This document shows positions 41,936-50,900 of a stretch of DNA of 64,000 bases, piece after piece. How positions within the stretch are numbered: position 1 is the first letter of the stretch; each line of letters starts with the position of its first letter. The DNA comes from Thiobacillus sp. (GTDB lineage: Bacteria > Pseudomonadota > Gammaproteobacteria > Burkholderiales > Thiobacillaceae): assembly GCA_024235835.1 (NCBI GenBank), contig JACKLQ010000001.1:124001-188000 (forward strand), given 5' to 3'. Below the pieces are notes generated by a model. It did not search any database. It was given only the letters and a program-made list of their open reading frames with translations, and was not told where the DNA came from. The position numbers and the translations under genes were made by a program.

Positions 41936-42133
41936 ATGCCGAAGATGAAGACCAAGAGCGGCGCCGCCAAGCGTTTCCGCGTCCGGGGAAACGGCACGCT
42001 GAAGCGTTCATCCGCTTACATGCGCCACATCCTCACCAAGAAGACCACCAAGCGCAAGCGTCAGCTGCGCGGTATGTCCGAAGTTCATCCCGGTGATGTG
42101 GGTCATGTCCGTGACATGATGCCCTACGCCTAA
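41936..42133 (+). CDS. rpmI: 50S ribosomal protein L35
   Basis: 65 residues, very basic: MPKMKTKSGAAKRFRVRGNG, then GTLKRSSAYMRHILTKKTTK. Standard length and motif. The ATG at 41936 follows a weak purine-rich stretch (aatggag). It is 17 bases from rplT and cotranscribed with it. In many bacteria L20 represses this operon; a long gap upstream could hold such a control site, but I cannot identify a structure with confidence. Confidence 0.97.
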   Translation: MPKMKTKSGAAKRFRVRGNGTLKRSSAYMRHILTKKTTKRKRQLRGMSEVHPGDVGHVRDMMPYA

Positions 42134-42150
42134 GTCAAAGGAGATCAGAC

Positions 42151-42516
42151 ATGCCTCGCGTAAAACGTGGTGTAACCGCCCGTGCCAGTCACAAGAAGGT
42201 CATGGAGGCCGCCAAGGGCTTCCGCGGCCGCCGCAAGAACGTATTCCGGGTCGCCAACGAAGCGGTCATGAAGGCTGGGCAGTATGCCTATCGTGACCGT
42301 CGTCAGAAGAAGCGTCAGTTCCGCGTGTTGTGGATCGCCCGTATCAACGCCGCCGTGCGCGAGCTGGGTATGGACATGACCTACAGCGTGTTCATGAACG
42401 GCCTGAAGAAAGCCAACATCGAGATCGACCGCAAGGTGCTGTCCGACATGGCCATCTTCGACCAGCCGGCCTTCGCCAAGATCGCCGAGCAGGCCAAGGC
42501 CTCCCTGGCTGCTTAA
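42151..42516 (+). CDS. rplT: 50S ribosomal protein L20
   Basis: 121 residues; MPRVKRGVTARASHKKVMEA, then RKNVFRVANEAVMKAGQYAY and a C-terminal domain with GLKKANIEIDRKVLSDMAI. It is an early 50S assembly protein that also acts as a translational repressor of infC-rpmI-rplT in E. coli. A clear ribosome site (aaggaga) precedes the ATG. Length and sequence are typical. Confidence 0.98.
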   Translation: MPRVKRGVTARASHKKVMEAAKGFRGRRKNVFRVANEAVMKAGQYAYRDRRQKKRQFRVLWIARINAAVRELGMDMTYSVFMNGLKKANIEIDRKVLSDMAIFDQPAFAKIAEQAKASLAA

Positions 42517-42580
42517 TCGACCCTAAAAGTCGGTCCATTTATAAGCCGGACCAAGCCACAATCTTGCCCGGCAACATGGA

Positions 42581-42604
42581 GGGAGGCCCACAAGGCCTCC
42601 CTTT
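42581..42604 (+). terminator. Hairpin terminator/attenuator between rplT and pheS
   Basis: A perfect 8-bp stem (gggaggcc at 42581-42588, ggcctccc at 42594-42601), cacaa loop, followed by only ttt. A weak T-run suggests partial termination. No Phe-rich leader peptide is evident upstream. Confidence 0.6.
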
Positions 42605-42668
42605 CCATTTACGTGCACACATTACGTGAACCTTTCTCCGCGAACCCAGAGCCTGAATTGAGCGCGCC

Positions 42669-43685
42669 ATGAATCTGGAAGACCTCCTCAAAGACGCCGA
42701 ACGCGAGTTCGCCGCCGCCGCCAGCCTGCCCACCCTGGACCAGGTGAAGGCCCGTTTCCTGGGCAAGACCGGAGCCATCACCGAGCAGATGAAGGGCCTG
42801 GGCGGCTTGCCGCCGGAGGAGCGCAAGAGCGCCGGTGCCCGCATCAACGAAGTGAAGAACCAGGTGGAAGCCCTGCTCAAGGCCAGACGGGATGGGATTC
42901 AGGCCGCGGAACTGGAAAAACAACTGGCCTCCGAGGCCCTGGATGTGACCCTGCCCGGCCGAGGAGAAGGGGTGGGGGGGCTGCATCCGGTCACCCGCAC
43001 CCTGGCCCGCATCGAGTCCCTGTTCGCCTCCATCGGCTTCACCGTGGCGGACGGTCCCGAGATCGAGACCGACTTCTTCAACTTCACGGCCCTGAACATC
43101 CCCGAGGACCATCCGGCCCGGGCCATGCACGACACCTTCTACCTGAGGGACGGCTCCCTGCTGCGCACCCACACCTCGCCGGTGCAGGTGCACTACATGC
43201 AGGCCCACGAGCCCCCCATCCGCATCATCGCCCCGGGGCGGGTATACCGCTGCGATTCGGACGTGACCCACACGCCCATGTTCCATCAGGTGGAAGGCCT
43301 GTGGGTGGATGAAAGCGCCTCCTTCGCCGACCTGAAGGGCGTGCTGGCCGATTTCATGGCCCGTTTCTTCGAGCGGGACAACCTGCCGGTGCGCTTCCGT
43401 CCCTCCTTCTTCCCCTTCACCGAGCCCTCCGCCGAGATGGATATCGGTTGCGTGATCTGCGAGGGGGCGGGTTGCCGCGTGTGCTCCCACACGGGCTGGC
43501 TGGAGGTGCTGGGCTGCGGCATGGTGCACCCCAACGTGTTTGGCCACGTGGGCATCGACGCCGAACGCTTCCAGGGCTTCGCCTTCGGCCTGGGTGTGGA
43601 ACGCCTGGCCATGTTGCGCTACGGCGTGGACGACCTGCGCTTGTTCTTCGAGAACGACCTGCGCTTCCTGAAGCAATTCGCTTAA
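42669..43685 (+). CDS. pheS: Phenylalanyl-tRNA synthetase alpha subunit
   Basis: The catalytic subunit (338 residues) of the alpha2beta2 enzyme. An N-terminal coiled-coil arm (1-90) precedes the class II core: DGPEIETDFFNFTALNIPED, RTHTSPVQVHYM, and motif 3 GFAFGLGVERLAMLRYG. FxSFFPFTEPSAEMD lies between them. Complete and standard in size. It is 21 bases from pheT. Confidence 0.97.
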   Translation: MNLEDLLKDAEREFAAAASLPTLDQVKARFLGKTGAITEQMKGLGGLPPEERKSAGARINEVKNQVEALLKARRDGIQAAELEKQLASEALDVTLPGRGEGVGGLHPVTRTLARIESLFASIGFTVADGPEIETDFFNFTALNIPEDHPARAMHDTFYLRDGSLLRTHTSPVQVHYMQAHEPPIRIIAPGRVYRCDSDVTHTPMFHQVEGLWVDESASFADLKGVLADFMARFFERDNLPVRFRPSFFPFTEPSAEMDIGCVICEGAGCRVCSHTGWLEVLGCGMVHPNVFGHVGIDAERFQGFAFGLGVERLAMLRYGVDDLRLFFENDLRFLKQFA

Positions 43686-43706
43686 TTGGCTCATAGGTAA
43701 TCGACC

Positions 43707-46064
43707 ATGCAATTTTCCGAAGCCTGGCTGCGTAGCCTCGTCAATCCTGATCTGGACACCCGGCAACTGGGGCATCTGCTGACCATGGCCGGCTTGGAGG
43801 TGGAGGCCCTGGAGCCTGCTGCCCCATCCTTCACCCAGGTGGTGGTGGGCGAAATTCTGTCCGCCGGGAAACATCCCGATGCGGATCGTCTCCAGGTCTG
43901 CCAGGTCGATGTGGGCGAGGCCCAGCCCCTGACCATCGTCTGCGGTGCTCCCAATGCCCGGGCCGGCCTGAAGACCGCCTGCGCCCGGGTGGGTGCCCAA
44001 TTGCCCGGCGATTTCAACATCAAGCAGGCCAAGGTGCGGGGCGTGGAGTCCTTCGGCATGCTCTGCTCCGCCAAGGAACTGGGCATCTCCACGGATGCGG
44101 AAGGCATCATGGAGCTGGCCGCCGACGCCCCCGTAGGCACTGGCCTGCGGGACTGGCTCAGCCTGGACGACACCCTCGTCACACTGAAGCTGACCCCCAA
44201 CCGGGGTGACTGCCTGTCCCTGGCCGGCATCGCCCGGGAAGTGGCGGCCTTGACCTCCGCGCCCATGAAAGCGGTGGATTGCACGCCTGTGTCGGCGTCC
44301 ATTGCCGATACCTTCCCTGTGGCCATCGAGGCGGAGGCTGCCTGCCCCCGCTACTGCGGCCGTGTCATCAAGGGCATCAACCCCCGGGCGGCCACCCCTG
44401 CCTGGATGGTGCGGCGCCTGGAACGGTCCGGACTGCGGCCCATCCACCCGGTGGTGGACGTGACCAACTACGTGTTGCTGGAACTGGGCCAGCCCATGCA
44501 CGGCTTCGACCTTGCCCGCCTGCAGGGCACGGTGCGGGCCCGCATGGGCCTGGCCGGTGAGAAACTGGCCCTCCTCAACGGTCAGGGCCTGGACCTCAAG
44601 GCCGATAGCCTGGTGATCGCCGACGATGTCGGCCCCCTGGCCCTGGCCGGCATCATGGGCGGGGAGGGCAGCGGTGTCACCGAGGCCACCGTGGATGTGT
44701 TCCTGGAGGCGGCGCACTTCACTCCCGAGGCCGTGGCCGGCCGGGCCCGTAGTTACGGCCTGTCCACGGATTCCTCCCACCGCTTCGAGCGGGGGGTGGA
44801 CCCGGAGTTGCCAGCCAGGGCCATGGAGCGGGCTACACGCCTGATCCTGGATATCTGTGGTGGCCAGGCCGGGCCTGGGATTTCGACCGGTCCCGGCGTG
44901 GCATCCCGGGCTGCCATCCCCTTCCGCACCGGACGGACACGGCGCGTGCTGGGCTTCGATCTGGCGGACGACGCCATGGCCGCCATCCTGAGCCGGCTCG
45001 GCATGGGGTTGGAGCAGGCCGGCGACGGCTATCTGGTGACGGCCCCCAGCCACCGTTTCGATCTCACCCGGGAGGTGGATCTCATCGAGGAAATCGCCCG
45101 GGTCCACAGCTACGACGCCATTCCTGCCACACCCCTGCGGGGTGAGCACGCCATGCTGCCCTCAGACGAGAAGGAGCGCACGGGTAGGGAAGTTAAAAAT
45201 ATATTGGTATCAAGGGGATATCAGGAAATCATAACGTACAGCTTCATATCTGATGAGCTGGACGCCGACTTCCGTTCCCAGGGCGAGGCGGTGCCGCTGG
45301 TGAACCCCATTGCCAGCCAGATGGGCGTCATGCGGGGCAGCCTCATGGGGGGGCTGCTTCAGGCTCTGCGCCACAATTTGAACCATGGCCAGGAACGCCT
45401 GCGCCTGTTCGAACTGGGCCGGGTGTTCATCAGTCCCAAGGCGGCGGATCAACCGTTGCATGGTGGCGGCCTGGCCTATGGCGCGGCTTTTCCCGAACAG
45501 TGGGGTGAAAAGACCCGGGCCACGGATTTCTACGACCTGCGGGCCGATCTGGAGGCCCTGCTGCAGCCGATGCAGGCGGTATTTACGCCTGGTCGACACC
45601 TCGCCCTGCACCCCGGCCAAAGTGCCCGGGTCAGCGTGGATGGCCAGGACATCGGCTGGATCGGTGCTCTTCATCCGGCCCTCACGCAAAAATACGGCCT
45701 GGCCAAGGCACCATTCCTGTTCGAAGTGGACCTGGCCCCCATGGTGCAGCGTCCCATGCCCCGTTACAGCAGCGTGGCCCGCTTGCCGGCGGTGCGGCGC
45801 GACATCGCCGTGGTGGTGGATGCCGAGGTGCCCGTGGGCGAGATGCTGGCCCGGGTGCGGGCCGAGAAACCAGCTCTGGTGGCGGATTTCAGCCTCTTCG
45901 ACGTGTACCAGGGGCAGGGGGTTGAGGTCGGCAAAAAAAGCCTTGCTTTCAAAGTGTTGGTGCAACATACTGAGAAAACGCTTACAGACCAGGAGATCGA
46001 TGCGGCCGTCCAGGGCGTGTTGGAAATCCTGAGAAATAACTTTAAAGCCAGTTTGCGCGGTTGA
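43707..46064 (+). CDS. pheT: Phenylalanyl-tRNA synthetase beta subunit
   Basis: 785 residues: N-terminal EMAP/tRNA-binding domain (VVVGEILSAGKHPDADRLQV), B3/B4 editing domain, B5, and C-terminal anticodon-binding FDX-ACB domain (VARLPAVRRDIAVVVDAEVP). The length matches the bacterial norm. A short AT-rich patch with rare codons (about 45188-45256) interrupts otherwise GC-rich coding at the junction to the core domain, without breaking the frame. Confidence 0.97.
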   Translation: MQFSEAWLRSLVNPDLDTRQLGHLLTMAGLEVEALEPAAPSFTQVVVGEILSAGKHPDADRLQVCQVDVGEAQPLTIVCGAPNARAGLKTACARVGAQLPGDFNIKQAKVRGVESFGMLCSAKELGISTDAEGIMELAADAPVGTGLRDWLSLDDTLVTLKLTPNRGDCLSLAGIAREVAALTSAPMKAVDCTPVSASIADTFPVAIEAEAACPRYCGRVIKGINPRAATPAWMVRRLERSGLRPIHPVVDVTNYVLLELGQPMHGFDLARLQGTVRARMGLAGEKLALLNGQGLDLKADSLVIADDVGPLALAGIMGGEGSGVTEATVDVFLEAAHFTPEAVAGRARSYGLSTDSSHRFERGVDPELPARAMERATRLILDICGGQAGPGISTGPGVASRAAIPFRTGRTRRVLGFDLADDAMAAILSRLGMGLEQAGDGYLVTAPSHRFDLTREVDLIEEIARVHSYDAIPATPLRGEHAMLPSDEKERTGREVKNILVSRGYQEIITYSFISDELDADFRSQGEAVPLVNPIASQMGVMRGSLMGGLLQALRHNLNHGQERLRLFELGRVFISPKAADQPLHGGGLAYGAAFPEQWGEKTRATDFYDLRADLEALLQPMQAVFTPGRHLALHPGQSARVSVDGQDIGWIGALHPALTQKYGLAKAPFLFEVDLAPMVQRPMPRYSSVARLPAVRRDIAVVVDAEVPVGEMLARVRAEKPALVADFSLFDVYQGQGVEVGKKSLAFKVLVQHTEKTLTDQEIDAAVQGVLEILRNNFKASLRG

Positions 46065-46103
46065 CGGGGTAACACCCACCGGCTGCTCGGAGACAAGCAA
46101 GAA

Positions 46104-46415
46104 ATGACTACGCTGACCAAAGCGGAGCTCGCCAACATGTTGTTTGAAAAGGTGGGCCTTAACAAACGGGAGGCCAAGGAAATGGTGGAATCCTTCTTCG
46201 AGGAAATCCGTACCGCCTTGGAGAAAGGGGACAGTGTCAAGTTGTCCGGTTTCGGCAATTTCCAGTTGCGGGAAAAACCCCAACGTCCGGGTCGCAACCC
46301 CAAGACCGGTGAGGAAATGCCCATCACCGCCCGGCGTGTGGTGACTTTCCATGTCAGCCAGAAACTGAAGGCAATGGTGGAAGAGGCCCATGGCGGAACT
46401 TCTGCCCAGCTCTGA
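46104..46415 (+). CDS. ihfA: Integration host factor alpha subunit
   Basis: A DNA-bending protein of 103 residues. LTKAELANMLFEKVGLNKRE is the IHF/HU helix pair, followed by VKLSGFGNFQLREKPQRPGR and the arm NPKTGEEMPI. pheT-ihfA-merR order is conserved in beta- and gammaproteobacteria. IHF may assist the sigma-54 flagellin promoter in this genome. The 3' end overlaps the MerR gene by 26 bases. Confidence 0.96.
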   Translation: MTTLTKAELANMLFEKVGLNKREAKEMVESFFEEIRTALEKGDSVKLSGFGNFQLREKPQRPGRNPKTGEEMPITARRVVTFHVSQKLKAMVEEAHGGTSAQL

Positions 46416-46788
46416 GCTGCCACCCATCCCCCCCAAGCGCTACTTCACCATCGGTGAAGTGAGCGAGTTGTGCGGGGTGAAGCCCCATGTGCTGCGCTAC
46501 TGGGAGCAGGAGTTCACCCAACTCAAGCCGGTAAAGCGCCGGGGCAACAGACGTTACTACCAGCACCATGAGGTCATGCTCATCCGCCGCATTCGAGAAC
46601 TGCTCTACGAGCAGGGCTTCACCATCAGCGGCGCCCGCAATCGCCTGCTGAGCGAAGGCCATGCCCACGTGGCCGTTGACGAAGATGCGGAAGAACCCCC
46701 GACCCAGGCATCGACACAGACCACTGACCTGCCCCTCTCGGCCATCAAGGCGGAAATGGCTGAAATCATCGCCTTGCTGAAGGGCTGA
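46390..46788 (+). CDS. MerR family transcriptional regulator
   Basis: 132 residues with an N-terminal MerR helix-turn-helix (YFTIGEVSELCGVKPHVLRY, then WEQEFTQLKPVKRRGNRRYY) and a short dimer helix, ending in a helical tail. No effector-binding cysteines are seen. This small MerR protein regularly follows ihfA in proteobacteria; its targets are not established. The start overlaps ihfA. Confidence 0.93.
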   Translation: MAELLPSSELPPIPPKRYFTIGEVSELCGVKPHVLRYWEQEFTQLKPVKRRGNRRYYQHHEVMLIRRIRELLYEQGFTISGARNRLLSEGHAHVAVDEDAEEPPTQASTQTTDLPLSAIKAEMAEIIALLKG

Positions 46789-46809
46789 CCACTCTATCGG
46801 CTCAAGATC

Positions 46810-48240
46810 ATGGGCCAGGAAATCACCCGCACAGGCTTTACCCAGGACGACTATCGGCGTTACCGGGCACAACTTGCCCGGGAGACCGATTATCTGGAGG
46901 AGGCGGCCAGGGACGGTGACCTGTGTGATGGCCGCTTCCTGGCGGGGTTCGAACTGGAAGCCTGGCTGCTGGACCACGCCGGCTTTCCCAGTCCCGTCAA
47001 CGAACTTTTCCTTGGACGGCTGGCCGATCCCTGGGTGGTGCCGGAACTGTCCCGCTTCAACGTGGAACTGAACGGGCCTCCCTTGCACATGGGGCCCGGC
47101 GTCCTGAGGGCGCTGGAAACCTCACTGGACCGGACCTGGCGTCGTTGCCAGGAGGTGGCCCACGACATGGACACGGTGCTGGCCATGGTGGGCATCCCGC
47201 CCAACCTCCGTCCCACGGACCTGGGTCTGGAAAACATGTCCGCCATGAAGCGCTACAAGGTCCTGAACCAGGCGGTGCAGCGGGGGCGTGAAGGCGTTCC
47301 CATCCATATTCATATCGAAGGCGCGGAGCCACTGGAACTCCTGCGCCCCGATGTGATGCTGGAGGCGGCCACTACCTCCTTCCAGGTCCATCTCCAGGTG
47401 CCTTATGCCCAGGCAGGGCGTCATTACAACGCGGCCCTGATCTGTTGCGGCCCACTGCTGGCGGCCAGCGGCAACTCTCCACTCCTGTTCGGGCATCGCC
47501 TCTGGCAGGAAACCCGGATACCCCTGTTCGAGCAATCCGTGGAACTGGGGGGACATGGTGGCCTGGCCGACCCGACGATACGACGGGTGGGCTTCGGCCA
47601 GGGCTACGTGGCAGGCAGCATCCTGGAACTGTTCCGGGAAAACCTGGAACTGTTTCCCATCCTGTTGCCCATGCCCCAGGACGGTCCCCTGGAAGCCTAC
47701 CCCCACCTGCGACTGCATAACGGCACCATCTGGCGCTGGGTCCGCCCCCTGGTGGGGGTCGACGCGGAGGCGGGATGTCATGTGCGCCTGGAACAGCGGG
47801 TCCTTCCCAGCGGCCCCAGCGTGGTGGACATGGTGGCCAACGCCGCCTTCCATTTCGGCCTCTGCCATGGACTGGCCCGTATGGACCCGCCGCCGGAAGC
47901 CATGCTGTCATTCCCGGACGCCAGGGCCAACTTCTATGGCGCGGCCCGTCATGGCCTGGAGGCAGACTTGCGATGGCTGGATGGGCGCCTGCACCCGGCG
48001 CGGCAGCTGATTCTGGAGGTCTGCCTGCCCTTGGCTCGGGCCGGGCTTGCGGCCCTCGGCCTGCCGGAGGACGAGTCCGGCCCCTATCTGGATGTGCTTG
48101 CCCGGAGAGTGGAGGGCGGCCAGACCGGCGCCCGCTGGCAATTGCGCGACCTGGAGCGGGAGCATGGCGACACGGGGCGCATGATGGCAAATTACCTGGA
48201 GAACCAACGCGCCGGCCTGCCGGTGCATGAGTGGGCGTGA
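46810..48240 (+). CDS. Glutamate-cysteine ligase-like (GCS2-type) carboxylate-amine ligase
   Basis: A 476-residue protein similar to the GCS2 family of ATP-dependent carboxylate-amine ligases. FLAGFELEAWLLD (about 37-49) fits the first acidic metal site and RFNVELNGPPLHMGPG the second; HIHIEG and LRLHNGTIWRWVRPLVG come later. These proteins join an amino acid through an amide bond; only some make gamma-glutamylcysteine. The next gene, 30 bases away, is an aspartoacylase-like amidohydrolase, so one may make and the other break the same type of amide. The substrate is not deducible. It is 21 bases from merR. Confidence 0.65.
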   Translation: MGQEITRTGFTQDDYRRYRAQLARETDYLEEAARDGDLCDGRFLAGFELEAWLLDHAGFPSPVNELFLGRLADPWVVPELSRFNVELNGPPLHMGPGVLRALETSLDRTWRRCQEVAHDMDTVLAMVGIPPNLRPTDLGLENMSAMKRYKVLNQAVQRGREGVPIHIHIEGAEPLELLRPDVMLEAATTSFQVHLQVPYAQAGRHYNAALICCGPLLAASGNSPLLFGHRLWQETRIPLFEQSVELGGHGGLADPTIRRVGFGQGYVAGSILELFRENLELFPILLPMPQDGPLEAYPHLRLHNGTIWRWVRPLVGVDAEAGCHVRLEQRVLPSGPSVVDMVANAAFHFGLCHGLARMDPPPEAMLSFPDARANFYGAARHGLEADLRWLDGRLHPARQLILEVCLPLARAGLAALGLPEDESGPYLDVLARRVEGGQTGARWQLRDLEREHGDTGRMMANYLENQRAGLPVHEWA

Positions 48241-48270
48241 CGCTCCACGCCCCGCCAACGGATAGAAACC

Positions 48271-49305
48271 ATGTTGACCGTCTACCATCGCCTGCCCGAA
48301 GGGCTGCTGCAACTGCCTGCCCATAACCTGCATGAAAGGCTGCCCGGCCCGACACTCATGCATTTGGAGGGGCGTCGGACCCAGCCCCTGTTCGTGTCGG
48401 TGCTGCTGCACGGCAACGAGGACACTGGCTGGCAGGCTGCCCAGCAGGTGTTGCGGAAATATGCAGGCACCGGCCTGCCCAGAGCCCTGTCCCTGTTCAT
48501 CGGCAACCTGGATGCCGCCAGGCAGGGCGTGCGCCGGCTGGATGGCCAGTTGGACTACAACCGGATCTGGCCCGGGGCGCCCGAGGCCGATGGCCCGGAG
48601 TACCGCATGATGGGCCAGGTGGTGGACGACATGGCCCGGCGGGCCGTGTTCGCCAGCGTGGACATCCACAACAACACGGGCCTAAACCCCCACTATGCCT
48701 GCGTGAACACGCTGGACAATCGGTTCCTGCACCTGGCCACCCTGTTTTCCCGTACCGTTGTTTATTTCGTCCGCCCCCTGGGTGTCCAGTCCGCCGCCTT
48801 CGCCAGTTTGTGTCCCTCGGTGACGGTGGAGTGCGGCAAGGCCGGTTCCTCCGGCAGCGTGGAGCATGCCGCGGCATTCCTGGAGGCCTGCCTCAACCTG
48901 TCGGACTTTCCCCTTCATGTCGTGCCGCCCCAGGACCTGGACCTGTTTCATACCGTGGCCACGGTAAAAGTGCCGGAATCCTTGAGCTTCGGTTTCGGCG
49001 ACCACGGCCTGGATATCGATTTCGTGCCCGATCTGGACTACCTGAATTTCCGCGAGCTGGAGCGGGGAGCCTTGTTCGCTCAGACCAGGCCCGGGGGCGA
49101 GGCCTGCCTGCTGGCCGTGGACGAGGATGGCCGGGACGTGGGTGCCCGCCTGTTCGATTGCGGCGGCGGCCAGATACGCCTTAGGAAGGCCCTCATGCCG
49201 GCCATGCTCACCCGGGACGAGCGAGTGATCCGCCAGGACTGCCTGTGCTACCTGATGGAGCGCCTGGCCTATGCGCCGAGTCCTACACGCACAAGTCAGC
49301 CCTGA
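48271..49305 (+). CDS. M14-type succinylglutamate desuccinylase/aspartoacylase family protein
   Basis: A 344-residue zinc amidohydrolase. Zinc ligands: His and Glu in LLHGNEDTGW (about 49-58) and His in SVDIHNNTGLNPHYACV; the catalytic Glu is in SVTVECGKAG. This matches the AstE/AspA branch. It could hydrolyse N-acyl amino acids or a dipeptide-like amide. Its pairing with the upstream ligase-like gene is the main clue to function. A weak hairpin with T-run (49311-49333) follows the gene. Confidence 0.75.
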   Translation: MLTVYHRLPEGLLQLPAHNLHERLPGPTLMHLEGRRTQPLFVSVLLHGNEDTGWQAAQQVLRKYAGTGLPRALSLFIGNLDAARQGVRRLDGQLDYNRIWPGAPEADGPEYRMMGQVVDDMARRAVFASVDIHNNTGLNPHYACVNTLDNRFLHLATLFSRTVVYFVRPLGVQSAAFASLCPSVTVECGKAGSSGSVEHAAAFLEACLNLSDFPLHVVPPQDLDLFHTVATVKVPESLSFGFGDHGLDIDFVPDLDYLNFRELERGALFAQTRPGGEACLLAVDEDGRDVGARLFDCGGGQIRLRKALMPAMLTRDERVIRQDCLCYLMERLAYAPSPTRTSQP

Positions 49306-49346
49306 AAGGCAAGTGCGTCCATGACACTTTTTTTGCGTCCCCGCTG

Positions 49347-49375
49347 TTTACCGCCCCGGGGCGAGTCCCTATAAT
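49347..49375 (+). promoter_or_regulatory. Promoter of tRNA-Pro
   Basis: TTTACC at 49347-49352, 17-base spacer and a consensus TATAAT at 49370-49375, with a GC-rich discriminator (gcgcggcg). The expected start is a few bases before the tRNA. Confidence 0.75.
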
Positions 49376-49385
49376 GCGCGGCGTT

Positions 49386-49462
49386 CGGGGCGTAGCGCAG
49401 CCTGGTAGCGCACCTGCATGGGGTGCAGGGGGTCGGAAGTTCGAATCTTCTCGCCCCGACCA
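49386..49462 (+). tRNA. tRNA-Pro (anticodon GGG)
   Basis: 77 bases with encoded CCA. Acceptor cggggcg/cgccccg, D arm gcgcagcctggtagcgc, anticodon stem cctgc/gcagg around atGGGgt, T arm gaagttcgaatcttc. It starts with C1 paired to G72, a proline identity feature. Confidence 0.97.
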
Positions 49463-49500
49463 CTTTTCTTCCTTTCCCCACCCAACGTATCTTGCGGCGA

Positions 49501-50247
49501 ATGCGGATTCTGCTCAGCAATGACGACGGCTACTTCGCACCGGGATTAGCCGTCCTAGCCGCGACACTCAGCGAAAAAGGCCACGAGATCACCGTGGTGG
49601 CGCCCGAGCGCGACCGCAGCGGGGCCAGCAATTCCCTTACATTGGATCGTCCCCTCATGGTGCGGACCACCCCCGGTGGCTTCCACTACGTCAACGGCAC
49701 CCCCACGGATTGCGTCCACCTTGCCGTCACCGGCCTGTTGCCGGCACTGCCAGACATGGTGATCTCCGGCATCAACCTGGGGGCCAACATGGGTGATGAC
49801 ACCGTCTATTCCGGTACCGTGGCTGCGGCCACGGAGGGCTTCCTGCTGGGTATCCCCTCGGTGGCCGTTTCCCTGGCCAACATCCAGGAGGAACATTTCC
49901 AGACGGCGGCAGACTTTGTCGCGGGCCTGGCCGAGCGTTTCGCAGCCAATCCCTTTCCCGAGCACGTGCTGCTGAACGTGAACGTGCCGGACCTGCCCGC
50001 GGATCGCATCCAGGGCGTGGAAGTGACCCGCCTGGGCAGGCGCCACAAGGCCCAGGACACGGTCAAGACCATCAATCCACGCAACCAGACCATGTACTGG
50101 GTGGGCGCCGCCGGCGCAGCCCAGGATGCGGGACCGGGCACGGACTTCAACGCCGTGGCCCGGGGCCGCATTTCCATCACCCCACTGCAGCTGGACCTGA
50201 CCCGCTACAACCAGATGGGCGTGGTGGAGGACTGGCTACACAAATGA
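49501..50247 (+). CDS. surE: 5'/3'-nucleotidase SurE
   Basis: A stationary-phase survival nucleotidase of 248 residues. MRILLSNDDGYFAPG carries the metal-binding Asp8-Asp9 pair; SGINLGANMGDDTVYSGTVA supplies the Asn and Ser of the active site. ATG at 49501 lies 38 bases after tRNA-Pro. First gene of the classic surE-pcm-nlpD-rpoS run; the stop overlaps pcm (ATGA). Confidence 0.97.
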   Translation: MRILLSNDDGYFAPGLAVLAATLSEKGHEITVVAPERDRSGASNSLTLDRPLMVRTTPGGFHYVNGTPTDCVHLAVTGLLPALPDMVISGINLGANMGDDTVYSGTVAAATEGFLLGIPSVAVSLANIQEEHFQTAADFVAGLAERFAANPFPEHVLLNVNVPDLPADRIQGVEVTRLGRRHKAQDTVKTINPRNQTMYWVGAAGAAQDAGPGTDFNAVARGRISITPLQLDLTRYNQMGVVEDWLHK

Positions 50248-50900
50248 TCGCCCAGGGCATCGGCATGACCTCCCAGCGGGCCAGGGCGCGCATGATCGAG
50301 CGCCTGAAGGGCCAGGGCATCAGCAACCCCAAGGTGCTGGCGGCCATGGCCGAGGTGCCCCGTCATCCATTCCTTGAGGAAGGCATCCAGCAACGGGCCT
50401 ACGACGAGACACCCCTGCCCATCGGCCAGGGCCAGACCATCTCCAGCCCCTACACCGTGGCCCTGAGTTGTGAACTCATCACCCAGGACCGGCCGCTGGA
50501 GCGGGTGCTGGAGGTGGGCGGCGGCTGTGGCTACCAGGCTGCCGTGCTGTCCAAGCTGGCCAGGGAAGTCCTGAGCCTGGAGCGCATCGCCAAGCTCATA
50601 GGCAGGGCCCGACTGACCCTGCGGGAACTGCGCATCAACAACGTGCTCATGAAGAACGTGGACGGTACCGAGGGCTTCCCCGCGGCCGCGCCCTATGACG
50701 CCATCGTGGTGGCCGCCGCCATGCCGTATATCCCCGCAGCCCTGAAGCAACAACTCAAGCCGGGGGGCCGCCTGGTGGCCCCCGTGGGAGCCGGGGACAG
50801 CCAGAGGCTGTTCCTGGTGGAGGCCCTGCCCGAGGGCGGCTACAGCGAAAAAGAGCTGGAGGCAGTGAAGTTCGTGCCCTTGCTCTCCGGAGTCAGTTGA
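50244..50900 (+). CDS. pcm: Protein-L-isoaspartate O-methyltransferase
   Basis: Repairs isoaspartyl residues by SAM-dependent methylation. 218 residues with QTISSPYTVALSCELI (substrate region) and SAM motif VLEVGGGCGYQAAVLSKLA. The motif has Cys where GTGSGYQ is usual (GGGCGYQ), a conservative change. ATGA overlap with surE; its stop overlaps the TTG of nlpD. Confidence 0.95.
   Translation: MIAQGIGMTSQRARARMIERLKGQGISNPKVLAAMAEVPRHPFLEEGIQQRAYDETPLPIGQGQTISSPYTVALSCELITQDRPLERVLEVGGGCGYQAAVLSKLAREVLSLERIAKLIGRARLTLRELRINNVLMKNVDGTEGFPAAAPYDAIVVAAAMPYIPAALKQQLKPGGRLVAPVGAGDSQRLFLVEALPEGGYSEKELEAVKFVPLLSGVS

Noticed and set aside
42609..45149. 846-codon minus-strand open frame across pheS and pheT
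   Set aside because: Mirror of two certain genes in GC-rich DNA; His/Gly/Gln-rich translation with no motif.
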